Assembly (NCBI GenBank): GCA_015665455.1
Contig: JADFAD010000006.1
Span: 186,001-250,000, forward strand
Source: Oceanospirillaceae bacterium
GTDB lineage: Bacteria; Pseudomonadota; Gammaproteobacteria; Pseudomonadales; Litoribrevibacteraceae
Direction: 5' to 3'
DNA length: 64,000 bases
Shown here in pieces: positions 48,052 through 58,755 of the stretch. The notes beneath the pieces are model-generated. The model ran no database searches, was not told the origin of the DNA, and saw nothing but the letters and a program-made list of their open reading frames with translations. The position numbers were made by a program, and so were the translations under genes. The number at the start of each line of letters is the position of its first letter. Within the stretch, counting starts at the first letter, position 1.

Positions 48052-48130
48052 ACAAGTAACAATAATTCCATACCAAGCTTAACTTAATCCATATTCACCA
48101 ATATAAAATAATACCAAAGAGGTTCAGACA

Positions 48131-48160
48131 CAAAAAAGCCCGAAGACAAACTTCGGGCTT
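48131..48160 (-). terminator. Rho-independent terminator after the HAF-repeat gene
   Basis: AAGCCCGAAG (48136-48145) and CTTCGGGCTT (48151-48160) form a perfect 10-bp stem; on the minus strand it is followed by a T run (plus-strand A run 48132-48137). Confidence 0.9.
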
Positions 48161-48223
48161 TACTAAAAACTCAACACATCTGCTTACACAGTACGCCAGT
48201 TAGTACTGACGATAAGCAGCTTA

Positions 48224-49825
48224 TTAATTCGCAACGATAGATTCACTGCAGAAGTCAGAGTTAATCTGGCAAACTTGATACGTTTTACCTTTACCTGACT
48301 CTGTGAATTCGCCTGAGGTTCCACCCGTTCTTGCGACGCTGCCATCCTTCAAAATTTCAACGCTGTCTGTTGCACCACTCCAACTGACAACCGTGTAACT
48401 GAAGAAGAAAAAGAAACGCTTAACTTCAACACTCAACGATAAACTCGGCGTTTCTAATACGGTAAGATCTACTGAGGTATACGCTAAATCACCCGTTTGA
48501 TCGATCACTTCAGCCGTAACCGTATGAGCACCAGCAGACAAGTTAACCGCCAATTGAGCGGATTGACCTAATTCACCATCAACGTCCGAAGACCAAGTGA
48601 TTGTTGAAGAAAGGTCGCCTTCTTCAAGATCATTTGCTGCGCCATCTAAGTGAATCGTCTCAGAATCAAAAAACGATGAACCGCTCCCAGGAGAAAGAAT
48701 TGAAACTTCAAGAGGATCACTGATTTGATTTAAATTAACCAACCAAGCCCTTGGGTAACCGGCTGAATCTTCTGCACGCCCTACGATGATATTACCGTCT
48801 GCGGATACGCCATTTGCAGACGTAAGCGTCAAATCACCCAAGTCTACGTTATATTCATTTTCAAGCACCGTTTGAAGATCACGCATGCCATTTGACGCAT
48901 CCCATATGAACGCTTTAATTTCGCTTAAACCACTATCCGCACTGGTGCCTACAATAATACTGCCATTGGATGAAATCGCTTTCGCTCGGCTATATCCTGA
49001 ATGCCCAGGAATAAGGCCCAGTGCAACCACACCACCGTCTTCTGTCCAACGAAACGCTTCATTTAGGAAAGGGGCATTTTCACCACTGAAGTCACCATTA
49101 CCCACAATGATACGACCGTCTGGCGTTACATCATACGCTTCGCCTTGGAAATCACCGAGACTGACCGTACCGGTCGCTTCAGTCCAACGAAATGGAATCT
49201 GAGAACTCTTACCAACAATCACTTCACCATTACTTGAAATTGCGTACGCCGTCGTTGTCCCCGTCTCACCAGAAACGACCAAGGCAGGAATTAGCTCAGC
49301 GCCTGTTTCAGCCGTCCAACGAAATGAACCTGAATTATCACTGACAGCCTGACCAATAATGACACTGCCATCAAAAGACGCATCCAATGCAGCTGTGCTC
49401 GGACGGCCTAAATCCTGAATGCCATTTTCTTCGGTCCACCACCATGCGCCATTGATCGGTGCACCATTTTCATCAACCGTACGGCCTCGTCCAACCAACA
49501 CGTTACCATCACCAGAAATTCCCTCGCCAGCACTGTTTGGCCCGACGGCTGGCAACGCACCAAGGTTCGTCGTTTGACCATCAACCCAACGAAACGCACT
49601 GATGATACCATCATCCGTTGAACTCATACCAACAACCGTTGACCCATCCTCGGAAACACCGTTCGCTTCACTGAACGGACGACCCTCAGTGATGAATCCA
49701 TCAATAACAGTAAAATCAGCAGTTTGCGCAAAACTGCTTAAAGACAAGGCGGTTAAGCCTGTACAAAGAGTGGTTTGAATGAATTTATTAAAAGGGACAT
49801 GTGATTTCTGTTTAATTGCACTCAT
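48224..49825 (-). CDS. Exported HAF-repeat protein
   Basis: Exported protein of about 533 aa with a signal peptide (MSAIKQKSHVPFNKF, then a hydrophobic stretch ending SLSSFAQ). It contains about seven repeats of the form A-x-G/I-S-x-D/N-G-x-x-x-V-G (for example ANGVSEDGSTVVG and AKAISSNGSIIVG), the HAF motif, spread over residues about 55-370. A second part (about 385-475) looks like Ig-like folds, and the end carries Phe/Tyr-rich strands with a Cys pair. The function is unknown. The start at 49825 has AGGA eight bases upstream; an earlier ATG at 49873 has weaker support. It ends at a strong terminator. Confidence 0.8.
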   Translation of the reverse strand: MSAIKQKSHVPFNKFIQTTLCTGLTALSLSSFAQTADFTVIDGFITEGRPFSEANGVSEDGSTVVGMSSTDDGIISAFRWVDGQTTNLGALPAVGPNSAGEGISGDGNVLVGRGRTVDENGAPINGAWWWTEENGIQDLGRPSTAALDASFDGSVIIGQAVSDNSGSFRWTAETGAELIPALVVSGETGTTTAYAISSNGEVIVGKSSQIPFRWTEATGTVSLGDFQGEAYDVTPDGRIIVGNGDFSGENAPFLNEAFRWTEDGGVVALGLIPGHSGYSRAKAISSNGSIIVGTSADSGLSEIKAFIWDASNGMRDLQTVLENEYNVDLGDLTLTSANGVSADGNIIVGRAEDSAGYPRAWLVNLNQISDPLEVSILSPGSGSSFFDSETIHLDGAANDLEEGDLSSTITWSSDVDGELGQSAQLAVNLSAGAHTVTAEVIDQTGDLAYTSVDLTVLETPSLSLSVEVKRFFFFFSYTVVSWSGATDSVEILKDGSVARTGGTSGEFTESGKGKTYQVCQINSDFCSESIVAN

Positions 49826-49873
49826 ATTTACATCCTGTAAAGACTTAATCTCGTTGAAGGAGGTGGCACCCAT

Positions 49874-50262
49874 AAAACATTACAAAAAGTAACACTAGGT
49901 AACGACGCACAGTCTACGTTAAGACTTAAGAATGACAAGTGACAAAAAGATTAAAGCGTGTGAAATTCCGTCAGTTGTGACCTCTGCCCATTTTTAGAGG
50001 TCACATCCATGGCTTTTTCAGTCAGTTAACACCTGATACCAATATACCCATCATTAAAAACAATATTGATAATAATGTAACTAAAGTAACACGCCTCAAT
50101 TACACGTCTTACTCACAAACCTAAGATCAGAGTCAAAATAACAGCAATAAACAGACACTAGGTAAGAGCGTTTCGAAGGAAGAAGATTAGAGGTGGAGTT
50201 TTGAACAAGAGAGGTAAGAAATAGACGTTAATATAAATCAGCCTGTCATAAAAACGAGTCCC
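49874..50262. other. Non-coding stretch between the HAF gene and parA-like gene
   Basis: About 390 bp, AT-rich, with no coding frame that looks real. It should contain the promoter of the HAF gene, but no convincing -35/-10 pair stands out. Confidence 0.5.
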
Positions 50263-50919
50263 TTAACTTACTTCACACAGCTCAGGGGGGTTCAAACTTA
50301 CACTCTCAGACAACCAACTGATCACGGGTTCCCATTGCACAAGGTCATCTTTGACTTTACTGTTCGGTGAGTCAAAGATGCTTTTGCCTTGATCCATAAG
50401 ACGAACGTAATTTTGGGTATCACGAAGCGTCGTAATAAGCGGTAAATTTAATCGAATCAAAAACTCATTCAGAACTTTACGATAACTCGTTTGAGATCTA
50501 ACTCTATTGCCAATGAATCCTGCTTGAATACCCGCGTCTAATACTCCGGATCGATTTAAACTCATGACAAAACGCAAACATGCTTTAATGTCATTAGGCG
50601 AGGACAAAACAGGAATTAACACCTTATCACCAGGATGAATAATCTCGGATACATGCTCAACAGACCAGGCAGCAGGCATATCATGAACAACAACTTCTGC
50701 GTCTTTAAAATCAACGGGGGTATCAACCGAGACAGCAACAGACTCAATTTTAGCGCAACAGTCCGGCCGACTGGCCAGCCAATCCGTACTGGATTTCTGT
50801 GCATCATGGTCAATCAAAAGTACTTTTTTACCTAACACCGCGTAATACGCCGCAAGCTGAGTCGAGACAGTTGTCTTACCACAACCACCTTTAGGATTGG
50901 TAATGAATACTTGCTCCAT
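50263..50919 (-). CDS. Orphan ParA-family ATPase
   Basis: Deviant-Walker P-loop ATPase of 218 aa. The Walker A' motif is NPKGGCGKTTVS near residue 9, followed by VLLIDHDAQKSS and a Walker B-type AEVVVHDMPAAW. ParA/MinD ATPases position plasmids, chromosomes or protein clusters. No ParB-like gene or centromere-like repeat is seen beside it, so it is not a complete partition system and may position another cargo. The start is set at 50919 (MEQVFITNPKGG); an ATG three codons earlier also fits. Confidence 0.8.
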   Translation of the reverse strand: MEQVFITNPKGGCGKTTVSTQLAAYYAVLGKKVLLIDHDAQKSSTDWLASRPDCCAKIESVAVSVDTPVDFKDAEVVVHDMPAAWSVEHVSEIIHPGDKVLIPVLSSPNDIKACLRFVMSLNRSGVLDAGIQAGFIGNRVRSQTSYRKVLNEFLIRLNLPLITTLRDTQNYVRLMDQGKSIFDSPNSKVKDDLVQWEPVISWLSESVSLNPPELCEVS

Positions 50920-50928
50920 GTCTTTCAA

Positions 50929-51302
50929 ATACCCGTATCAGTCAGACAGAATAATTATGATATTTTCATGAGTATAAACCCTATTTTCAAAAAGGTGAGG
51001 CGATCTTAGAAAATATTAAATTCATAGTTAATGGAGGCAGAAACCCAATAAAAGAAACCATAGAACATTCAAAAAAAACGAAACAAAATAAACCTAACAC
51101 CATGATTTCATTATAAATATAAAACCTAAAAATCACTTACGTGCTACATACTATATCGACCACGGTAAAAAGAATAGATATCGCACAGCATCCATATTCG
51201 AGTTCAAGAAGAAAATAAATAAGACAAGAGAAAAGCAATTAAAAAAATTTAACCATGCCTTTCGAATAAGACGATAAGGAAATCAGAAGATCACAGATTA
51301 GG
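50929..51302. other. Non-coding AT-rich stretch
   Basis: About 370 bp between the ParA-like gene and a small hypothetical gene. I see no gene, repeat array or clear promoter in it. Confidence 0.5.
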
Positions 51303-51518
51303 CTATTCGACGCTGCAATCCGCCGGTTGATGTTCTTTTGGGTAAACAACCTCTTGGCTGCTGTTATCAAACACTCGATAAGCCGTCCCCATTCGATCAA
51401 CAAAACGCGACGCATCAACAAACGAATCTTTTAAGCAAGAAAATCCCCAACCATCTGGAGCCGAACTGTAACCGTGCGTTGTTTCTATAATGTACTTATA
51501 GGCATCAGGGTATTTCAT
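51303..51518 (-). CDS. Small hypothetical protein
   Basis: A 71-codon frame with an amino-acid mix like a real protein (KYPDAYKYIIETTHGYSS, Trp and Cys present) and a purine-rich AAGAAAGG just before the ATG, although spacing is short. It is isolated between two non-coding stretches and has no recognised domain. Confidence 0.35.
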   Translation of the reverse strand: MKYPDAYKYIIETTHGYSSAPDGWGFSCLKDSFVDASRFVDRMGTAYRVFDNSSQEVVYPKEHQPADCSVE

Positions 51519-51898
51519 AACCTTTCTTCTTTAGATCCCGTTTGTTGTTTCGTATTATTTATCTTCTCAAGCACATTACAACCCAAGGGCTACAATTCAA
51601 TATTATTTGAGCATCAAGGTATACAGCTCATGCTGTTTTTAAAACAAAACTCAATAATTTGGCTTAGAGAGAAGTCCATTTCTATTTGGATAAATACCAC
51701 TGAGCAATAGGTCCATAGCGATATCAAATGAAGGTAGTACTTTTGATAATGCCTTGCTTTAGATTTCGGATCTACCAATGTGTAGATATTAAATACAGAA
51801 CAAGAAGATCTCAAACGAAAATGACATTTAATAGATAAACAGACAAACATGATCCGTCAAAACGACGAATCATGCTCAAAATCACTCAAAATGAACGA
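51519..51898. other. Non-coding AT-rich stretch
   Basis: About 380 bp upstream of the small hypothetical gene and downstream of the GDPD gene. I see nothing in it beyond AT-rich runs; no clear terminator for the GDPD gene is found. Confidence 0.5.
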
Positions 51899-53206
51899 CT
51901 ACAACCCCATACAGTTTGCGTAATAAGTCGTCGTTGCAGGCCAATCAGAAAAGATACCAATAATCCCCACATCTTTCGCTAATACGTCCAACACCTCGTA
52001 CATGTCGCCATCAGTGTTGATCACATCACCATTGCCATAACTGCCATTCGTGGTCTGATAATACCAACCACCGTTATCTTTGAGAGGGCCTGAACGCTCA
52101 AGCGTCCACGTAATCAGTTTCAAACCCGCCGCCTTTGCGTTTAAAGCGTATTGCGAAGGAATGATTTGGTTATTTGCATCAACGTCTAATAGCATCCACA
52201 TAGGCGGAGCCAGTACTTTAACGCCATCAGAGACCCAGCCTTCCATCTCGCTCAAACTAACATCAAGTTCATAGTTCCCATCCAAATACACCGCTTGTTT
52301 ACCATATCGAGATTCGTTGTTAATCCAATGAATAACATCATCATAATTAAATGACTGAGGCCAAACGCGCTTAGGATGAATACCAACATCACGGTATTCG
52401 TTAATCATCTGAGTCGCATACGCTTCTTGGGTGTATTCCCCATCGTAAGGCATTTCGACTTGAGGTGATTTTAATTCAGGCGTGAAATCCACACCGAGAG
52501 AATCCAACAACTCAATGCTCTCTGCATGCGTCATCAAGGTTCCGCGACTGGAATAAAGGTTTGTTCGCCAATCAGCGGTGGCATTCATATACTCAGCAAT
52601 ACTGGTTGCCTCAATATTTGCAGCATCCATTTTACCTTGAAGGGTCTTGAACTCGTCGACTGTTATATCCGTGGTACAACACGTAATATCAGCGGCATTA
52701 ACCAACTGACCTTCACTGTTGAATTCAGGGGGCACTGAACATTGTTGAGCCAACGAGGTTTCTAAAATGTTGGTAGTGGTATGAAGATCACATTGAGAAT
52801 GACGACATACCAATGCTTTGTCTTTGGTGAACGTCACATCACATTCAACTATGCCTGCGCCCATTTTGGCCGCAGCCTCATATGACTCCTTGGTATGTTC
52901 AGGAAACTGCATCGGCGCACCACGATGGCCAATTGAAAACGTAGAGGATCTGAAACGACGATTTTCGCAACTTTGAAGTTTTTCTTTTAATTCACTCTCA
53001 TCCATATCCTCAACCAAAAAGAATGGACGCGGCCCTAACTGAACTCGTGCGTACTTCTTGCGAAGTCGCTCAAACCGCTCTTTTAACTCAGCGTTGTTAT
53101 AATGCGGCTGTTCAAAAAAACCGGTTCGATCAAAGGCCGTAGCACCTTGAGAAAAAAGCATCGTACTGGTAAAAAAAACCATTGTTATAAGCGTAAATAA
53201 TCGCAT
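51899..53206 (-). CDS. Exported glycerophosphodiester phosphodiesterase family protein
   Basis: GDPD family enzyme of 435 aa with a signal peptide ([24 protein letters not shown]). The catalytic pattern is [14 protein letters not shown] (His, Arg, Glu; about 95), [17 protein letters not shown] (Glu, Asp, second His; about 120-135), and later DFTPELKSP. It cleaves glycerophosphodiesters to glycerol 3-phosphate and an alcohol, which fits phosphate or glycerol scavenging in the periplasm. An insertion with CSVPP and CCTTD Cys residues between motifs is a feature of the longer bacterial members. It is not in an operon. Confidence 0.88.
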   Translation of the reverse strand: MRLFTLITMVFFTSTMLFSQGATAFDRTGFFEQPHYNNAELKERFERLRKKYARVQLGPRPFFLVEDMDESELKEKLQSCENRRFRSSTFSIGHRGAPMQFPEHTKESYEAAAKMGAGIVECDVTFTKDKALVCRHSQCDLHTTTNILETSLAQQCSVPPEFNSEGQLVNAADITCCTTDITVDEFKTLQGKMDAANIEATSIAEYMNATADWRTNLYSSRGTLMTHAESIELLDSLGVDFTPELKSPQVEMPYDGEYTQEAYATQMINEYRDVGIHPKRVWPQSFNYDDVIHWINNESRYGKQAVYLDGNYELDVSLSEMEGWVSDGVKVLAPPMWMLLDVDANNQIIPSQYALNAKAAGLKLITWTLERSGPLKDNGGWYYQTTNGSYGNGDVINTDGDMYEVLDVLAKDVGIIGIFSDWPATTTYYANCMGL

Positions 53207-53323
53207 GTATCCTCCGTTGATAATGTACTCGATAGGCCTGGATGACCGGAGAAAAATGCTAAAGCCGAACTGTTGCTATTTGATGCGTTTTTCTTGATAG
53301 ATATGAGACAATTTCATTTCATA

Positions 53324-54439
53324 CTACTGCACAAGCGCCGCTGACTTGATCTGAACCCACACCTGTTTGTTCGCAACCAATTCGAGGTGCGTCACCGAAC
53401 GCTTAGAAATTCGTGCAAGTATGATGGTGGAGCCTACGTCTATTTTTACTAAATCCATCCCGTCATCAACATCAGACGCAATTTCAACAACGGAGCCAGG
53501 AAGCACATTCAAGATGCTGGTATTTTCATGATGCTCCAATGCTAAACTGACATCCCTTGCTAAAATCCGTACCCGTACAGGCTTATCTAATGCGCAACCA
53601 CTGTCTCTGACCCAAAGCGAACTGTTAACAGGATTCAGCGTGCCTTTATCAGCCCCAAACTGAACCCGCATCAAATGCCATTGCGTGTCCCGCTCAACCA
53701 CATCCCCTTCCAACACCACACCTGTGTCTTCACCCAACCGTAGAGGGAAATTTAAATCAGACAGTATTTCATTCATTGGACCATTAGCAACCACATTGCC
53801 TTGATCCAACGCTACGATATGATCCGCCAGCCTCGCCACTTCATCCGGAGAGTGACTGACATAAATAATTGGTATATTCAGCGCCTGTTTTAATGACTCC
53901 AGATACGGCAAAATTTCTTGTTTACGAGCCACATCTAACGACGCTAACGGTTCATCCATCAATAACAACTTGGGTTTCACTAACAAGGCCCGAGCAATCG
54001 CAACTCGCTGTCGTTCACCACCAGAAAGCTGGCTCGGGAAACGATCCAACACCTTCGACAAACCTAATAATGAAATAATATGTTCAACTTCATTAGACGT
54101 TACCGTGTCTGACGATCGCTTAATGGCATAATTTAAATTACCTTGAGCCGTAAGATGATCAAACAAACTGGCTTCTTGAAACACGTAACCCAGTGGCCGT
54201 TTATGAGTAGGGATTACTCGTTTACCTTCTTGCCACACCGCACCATGAACGGATAAATACCCCTGAGGGCTTTTCTCTAAGCCTGCAATGCAACGCAATA
54301 GGCTGGTCTTACCAGAACCTGAATGACCAAAAATAACGGTCACCCCCTGCCCCGGAATAGAAACATCCACATTCAAACTGAAACCAGAACGCTTTAAATT
54401 AAAACGAACATCAATTGAAGTCTTTGAAAGCATAATCAA
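53324..54439 (-). CDS. modC: Molybdate ABC transporter ATP-binding protein ModC
   Basis: ATPase of the molybdate importer, 371 aa. Walker [13 protein letters not shown] (near 38), signature [19 protein letters not shown] (near 140) and Walker [13 protein letters not shown] are present. A C-terminal molybdate-binding MOP domain follows (about 300-365, [10 protein letters not shown] and the repeat-like [20 protein letters not shown]). It overlaps modB by four bases (ATGA), so translation is coupled. No modE regulator is in the window. Confidence 0.95.
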   Translation of the reverse strand: MIMLSKTSIDVRFNLKRSGFSLNVDVSIPGQGVTVIFGHSGSGKTSLLRCIAGLEKSPQGYLSVHGAVWQEGKRVIPTHKRPLGYVFQEASLFDHLTAQGNLNYAIKRSSDTVTSNEVEHIISLLGLSKVLDRFPSQLSGGERQRVAIARALLVKPKLLLMDEPLASLDVARKQEILPYLESLKQALNIPIIYVSHSPDEVARLADHIVALDQGNVVANGPMNEILSDLNFPLRLGEDTGVVLEGDVVERDTQWHLMRVQFGADKGTLNPVNSSLWVRDSGCALDKPVRVRILARDVSLALEHHENTSILNVLPGSVVEIASDVDDGMDLVKIDVGSTIILARISKRSVTHLELVANKQVWVQIKSAALVQ

Positions 54440-55152
54440 CCTCCAAACCGCATAGAAGAGCCATTACTGGCACTGGAAGATCGATTTCGATTAAAGGTAT
54501 ACAAGGCCAACAAAACGACGAATGAAAAAACCACCATACCACCCGCTAACCAATGGGCTTGTGTGTACTCAAGTGATTCAACATGATCATAAATTTGAAC
54601 CGAGATGACACGGGTCTCTTCCGGAATATTACCACCGATCATGAGCACCACGCCGAACTCACCCACGGTATGAGCAAACCCCAAGATCGAAGCGGTGATG
54701 AACCCAGGTTTCGCCAGAGGTATCGCCACAGTAAAGAATTGACCCCACGCATTGGCTCGTAGCGTTGCGGCCACTTCGAACGGCCGATCACCAATGGCTT
54801 CAAACGCGTTTTGAATGGGTTGCACTACAAATGGCAACGAATAAAAAAGAGAAGCCACCACCAACCCCCAAAAAGTGAACGGTAAAAGGCCAATGCCTAA
54901 CCATTGTGTCAACTGCCCTATCGGCCCTTCCGGCCCCATCACTAACAGTAGATAAAACCCTAATACGGTGGGCGGCAGAACCAAAGGTAATGCGACGATG
55001 GCACCAATTGGCCCCTTCCATGCAGAACGAGTACGAGCCAACCACCAAGCAATGGGCGTTCCTATCAGCAACAACAATAAAGTGACCACGGAAGCCAACT
55101 TAATGGTTAATCCGATGGCGGACCAATCTGCATCTGTAAATCCCAAAATCAA
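54436..55152 (-). CDS. modB: Molybdate ABC transporter permease ModB
   Basis: Inner-membrane permease of 238 aa with five predicted segments. The EAA loop is seen around [36 protein letters not shown] (about 130-160). The N terminus [20 protein letters not shown] is ModB-like. It overlaps modA upstream and modC downstream by four bases each. Confidence 0.95.
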   Translation of the reverse strand: MILGFTDADWSAIGLTIKLASVVTLLLLLIGTPIAWWLARTRSAWKGPIGAIVALPLVLPPTVLGFYLLLVMGPEGPIGQLTQWLGIGLLPFTFWGLVVASLFYSLPFVVQPIQNAFEAIGDRPFEVAATLRANAWGQFFTVAIPLAKPGFITASILGFAHTVGEFGVVLMIGGNIPEETRVISVQIYDHVESLEYTQAHWLAGGMVVFSFVVLLALYTFNRNRSSSASNGSSMRFGG

Positions 55153-55934
55153 GAACCTGCTTCTGTGTCGTATCCGTAAGACTTAATAATATCCAATGCG
55201 GGTTGTGTTCGCATATATTCATACAAGGCTTTGGCCGCTTGATTGTTTTCGGCCTTTCTTAAGAGCACTGCATCTTGTTTAATCGGCTGATAAAAGTGCT
55301 TGGGGATTATCCATGCAGATCCTTGTTTCAATTGCCCCTTACTCATGATTTGGGAGAGCGACACAAAACCAATGTCTGCGTTTCCGGTCGAAACAAATTG
55401 ATAAGTTTGAGCTATATTTTCACCCATCACCGTTTTACCCAACACCGCTTGATTGTCTAATCCTTCGTTTGAAGACAAATGATCCAAGACATTTCTTGCT
55501 GCTACACCGTAAGGCGCTAACTTAGGATTCGCCATCGCCACCTTATTGAACTGATTACTCTTAAGATAGGTAGAACTCTGATTGACTAAGTTCGGTTTTT
55601 TAGACCAAAGCGCCAAGCGACCTTCTGCGTAAGTAAACCGACTGTTCGGTAAAGCTAAGCCTTCTTTTTCCAACACCAGAGGCTTTAACTGGTCGGCAGA
55701 TAAAAACAATTGATAAGGAGCCCCGTGCTTTATTTGTGCGTATAACTTCCCCGATGATCCAAACGCCAAACGCACTTTATGTAAAGATTCCCCTTCAAAC
55801 GCAGTTGCTATCTCTTTCATTGGAAACGTGAAATTAGAAGCCACCGCTACAGTGACAACGTCGCTTCGAGCATTCAGGGAAAAGGTAAAAGTAACAAGTA
55901 CCAACAGCACTTTTATCAAACGGTTAGGGATCAT
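55149..55934 (-). CDS. modA: Molybdate-binding periplasmic protein ModA
   Basis: Periplasmic substrate-binding protein of 261 aa with a signal peptide ending near residue 24 (LNARSD). Landmarks are [18 protein letters not shown], the ligand loop [11 protein letters not shown] (about 60) and [11 protein letters not shown] (about 72). It binds molybdate, or tungstate, for the modABC importer. First gene of the operon; the 376-bp region upstream holds no other gene. Confidence 0.94.
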   Translation of the reverse strand: MIPNRLIKVLLVLVTFTFSLNARSDVVTVAVASNFTFPMKEIATAFEGESLHKVRLAFGSSGKLYAQIKHGAPYQLFLSADQLKPLVLEKEGLALPNSRFTYAEGRLALWSKKPNLVNQSSTYLKSNQFNKVAMANPKLAPYGVAARNVLDHLSSNEGLDNQAVLGKTVMGENIAQTYQFVSTGNADIGFVSLSQIMSKGQLKQGSAWIIPKHFYQPIKQDAVLLRKAENNQAAKALYEYMRTQPALDIIKSYGYDTEAGS

Positions 55935-56310
55935 CTAAAGCCTTAAAGAATCCAAATAACTAAGGAAGCTATATTGGGATACCCACGCCATTATCTCAAG
56001 TCTTAATCACCAAAATCGTTCATCAGAATCGTTTATGTGAAATACGCATAATTTCTTTTCTTTTTGTAACCTGCCTCTTTCGAGTTCACCGCAGAAATGA
56101 AATTTCTATTGCCTAACCACCTTAAACCTATGCCGATGTGCCTCTAACCCCTTGCAACTCATGCCCTCTATTCACATCTAACTAAGAGTCTACAAATATG
56201 TCCTACTTTTGGCTCAATCCGTCATCTTGGCGTAACAAACTTTTTATTGAATACTCATCCAATAAAAGCGTAATAATCAATAAAATAATCAAAATAAGAT
56301 AGGTGTAGAG
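55935..56310. other. Intergenic region between modA and phoD
   Basis: About 375 bp between divergent modA and phoD. No PhoB box of the CTGTCAT-repeat type is seen. A possible phoD -35 TTGAAT lies near 56248 with only weak -10 candidates downstream. Confidence 0.5.
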
Positions 56311-58653
56311 ATGGTATCTAAAACCAGTTTTTCTCGCAGGGGATTTATTAAAACGGCCATGGCAGCCAGTGGTGCAGCAGCACTGCCTTTGATGGGATTA
56401 AGCGGTTGTTCTAATAACGACTCAAACTCATCAAGTGCTTCCACACCGAGTTACTTTCCACAATCAGTCATGTCCGGTGACCCTCGTTCTGACAGCGTTA
56501 TTTTATGGACCCGCGTCAACGATACTGAGTTGAGCAATACGGACATAACGCTTGCGCTTGAAATAGCGACCGACGAAGCATTTTCTGATGCGGCTCTGGT
56601 TTTAGCACAAGAGTTTACGGCTGAAGCAGATTACGATCATTGCTTAAAAGTACGTGTCATCAATCTCGACGCAGCAACCACCTATTATTATCGATTCACG
56701 TACGTGAAAGCAGGTCAGGCAACTCGAACCAACACCGGCCGAACCAAAACAGCCCCTGCTGCGGGGAGCAACGCCGACGTACGCTTTGCTTATATCAGTT
56801 GTCAGGATTACAACGGTCGCTACTACAACACCTATTTACCTTTACTCGAACAAGATCTGGATTTCGTTGTTCACATGGGCGATTACATTTATGAAACCGC
56901 CGGTGCCAGTTTCCAATCATCCGAAGGACGAGGCATTACGTTTGATGACTTAGACGGAGCCATTAACCTAGGCACGAATGGATACGCAGCAAAAAGCTTA
57001 AGTAACTACCGTCAGCTTTATAAAGAATACCGCTCAGATTCAGTATTACAGCAATTGCATGAACGTTTCCCATTGATTGCCATTTGGGACGATCACGAAT
57101 ATTCAGACGACAGTTGGAAAAACAACGGCACGTATTACGATGCGGGCAAATCCGAAGCAGACACGCAACGCAAACATGACTCAGAGCAGGCTTGGTTTGA
57201 ATTCATGCCAATCGATCATGAAGCTGCATTAGATCAATCGGCTTTGACGGCGGGTGGCACTCTGTCCATCTCAGACGATCAGCTTTACCCGAATACCCGA
57301 ATTTACAGAGACTTTCAATTCGGCGCTAATTTGAGTTTATTCTTAACCGATTACCGTACTCACCGCCCAGATCACTTGATTGCCGAAGATGCGTTCCCTG
57401 GCGCGATGGCGATGACTCAATCCGAGTTGGTGGCTACATTAGACGCTGCAGGCAGTGGTAATGGAGCCACAGATGGCTACGCAACCGGTTTGGCTTTATT
57501 TGCCGCAAATGGCTTTACCAGCAATACATTTGCCTACATTGATATAGACAATGCATCGTACAGTGTCACCAAAGCCTACATGGCACTGATCATGAACTCA
57601 CAGTTCAGAGATGCGTACGAAGGAAGAGGCCTTTCAGCCTCTGAGATTGGCCAAAGCTACGGTCAACTGGCCAACAAGGCGGTAACAGGCAACCTTTCTG
57701 CGTTCTACATCAATAGTGTACTCGCAGCTGCTGCGGCCACGGGTTTAAGTGTCCCTGCCAGCGCCTATATCTCAGATGCAGACATGACCGCCGCTGACAA
57801 AGGTATCGCGTTTGTACACTTCGGTAAGCAAGGCCTTCTTAGCGACTTGGGTTCACGTTATTTTGTGAATAAGGATCTGTTTGATCTTTATGCAGGATAC
57901 CGAGCAAGTCTTGATTCTGGCGCCAGCCAAAACGCCTACGGAACAGAACAAGCCACCTGGTTAGCCACACAAATGGCAACAAACACGGGCACTTGGAATG
58001 TCATGGGCAGTTCCGTTTCTTTCTCTCCGCTTCTATTGGATTTAAGAGACAACGCTTCCAACCCAAATCAGCCATTACTGGATTTCAGCGTCATTCCAAC
58101 GTTATTCCAAAACCGCTTCTACCTGAATGCGGATCATTGGGATGGTTTCCCTCAAGCCAAACAAACCTTAATCGATGGCTTATTCGCGACCAATAACATC
58201 ATCAGCATCGCAGGGGACATTCACTCCTCCTATGTAACGGATCATGGCAATGGTTCATTCGACATCACCACATCCTCTGCAACCTCAGGAACGTTTGGCT
58301 CATACTTAGACGATGCTGCTGGCGGCTTAATCGAAGGCTTAGGCGGCAACCCTGACGACCTTGCTCTACTGATGTCGCAGTTGGATCTTCTGATACCGAA
58401 TGCCAGTAATGCGGCTGATGTGAGTTCAAATCTATCGTTTGCTCGTTTACGAGAACATGGGGTTGCTATAGTGGATGTGACGGCAGGTCAATTCCAAGTC
58501 ACTATGCATAACATCCCGAGCGAATTAGATGGTGCTCAGTTCATCAGCGAATCTTGGTATGATCGTCCGGCGGACTTCATTTCCAATTTACGCACACACG
58601 TCATTACGATTGATGAAGCAACTCGTAACCTTACGGTCACGCCTGCAAGTTAA
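56311..58653 (+). CDS. phoD: Tat-exported PhoD-like alkaline phosphatase
   Basis: Exported metal-dependent phosphatase of the PhoD family, 780 aa. The N terminus has a twin-arginine signal SRRGFIK (R9, R10) and a lipobox-like LSGC (Cys33), so it may be a Tat-exported lipoprotein. The PhoD N domain (about 45-145, PQSVMSGDPRSDSVILWTR) is followed by the catalytic part with YISCQDYNGRYYNTY, HMGDYIYE (about 190), WDDHEYSDDSW (about 265) and GDIHSS near 635. The protein is longer than B. subtilis PhoD, with insertions in the middle. It hydrolyses phosphate mono- and diesters outside the cytosol. Confidence 0.9.
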   Translation: MVSKTSFSRRGFIKTAMAASGAAALPLMGLSGCSNNDSNSSSASTPSYFPQSVMSGDPRSDSVILWTRVNDTELSNTDITLALEIATDEAFSDAALVLAQEFTAEADYDHCLKVRVINLDAATTYYYRFTYVKAGQATRTNTGRTKTAPAAGSNADVRFAYISCQDYNGRYYNTYLPLLEQDLDFVVHMGDYIYETAGASFQSSEGRGITFDDLDGAINLGTNGYAAKSLSNYRQLYKEYRSDSVLQQLHERFPLIAIWDDHEYSDDSWKNNGTYYDAGKSEADTQRKHDSEQAWFEFMPIDHEAALDQSALTAGGTLSISDDQLYPNTRIYRDFQFGANLSLFLTDYRTHRPDHLIAEDAFPGAMAMTQSELVATLDAAGSGNGATDGYATGLALFAANGFTSNTFAYIDIDNASYSVTKAYMALIMNSQFRDAYEGRGLSASEIGQSYGQLANKAVTGNLSAFYINSVLAAAAATGLSVPASAYISDADMTAADKGIAFVHFGKQGLLSDLGSRYFVNKDLFDLYAGYRASLDSGASQNAYGTEQATWLATQMATNTGTWNVMGSSVSFSPLLLDLRDNASNPNQPLLDFSVIPTLFQNRFYLNADHWDGFPQAKQTLIDGLFATNNIISIAGDIHSSYVTDHGNGSFDITTSSATSGTFGSYLDDAAGGLIEGLGGNPDDLALLMSQLDLLIPNASNAADVSSNLSFARLREHGVAIVDVTAGQFQVTMHNIPSELDGAQFISESWYDRPADFISNLRTHVITIDEATRNLTVTPAS

Positions 58654-58671
58654 TCAATACATTACATATTC

Positions 58672-58700
58672 AAAAAGGCTGCCTTCGGGTGGCCTTTTTT
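58672..58700 (+). terminator. Rho-independent terminator after phoD
   Basis: AAAAAGGCTGCC-TTCG-GGTGGCCTTTTTT: a stem with G-U pairs and a TTCG tetraloop followed by T. Confidence 0.88.
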
Positions 58701-58755
58701 GTTGTATGATTAATAACCTAAGCTTCATACATGCCTCCAAACAGAATTCATCACT

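Noticed and set aside
50263-50919. Complete plasmid partition system
   Set aside because: Only a ParA-like gene is present; no ParB, centromere repeats or replication gene lie nearby.
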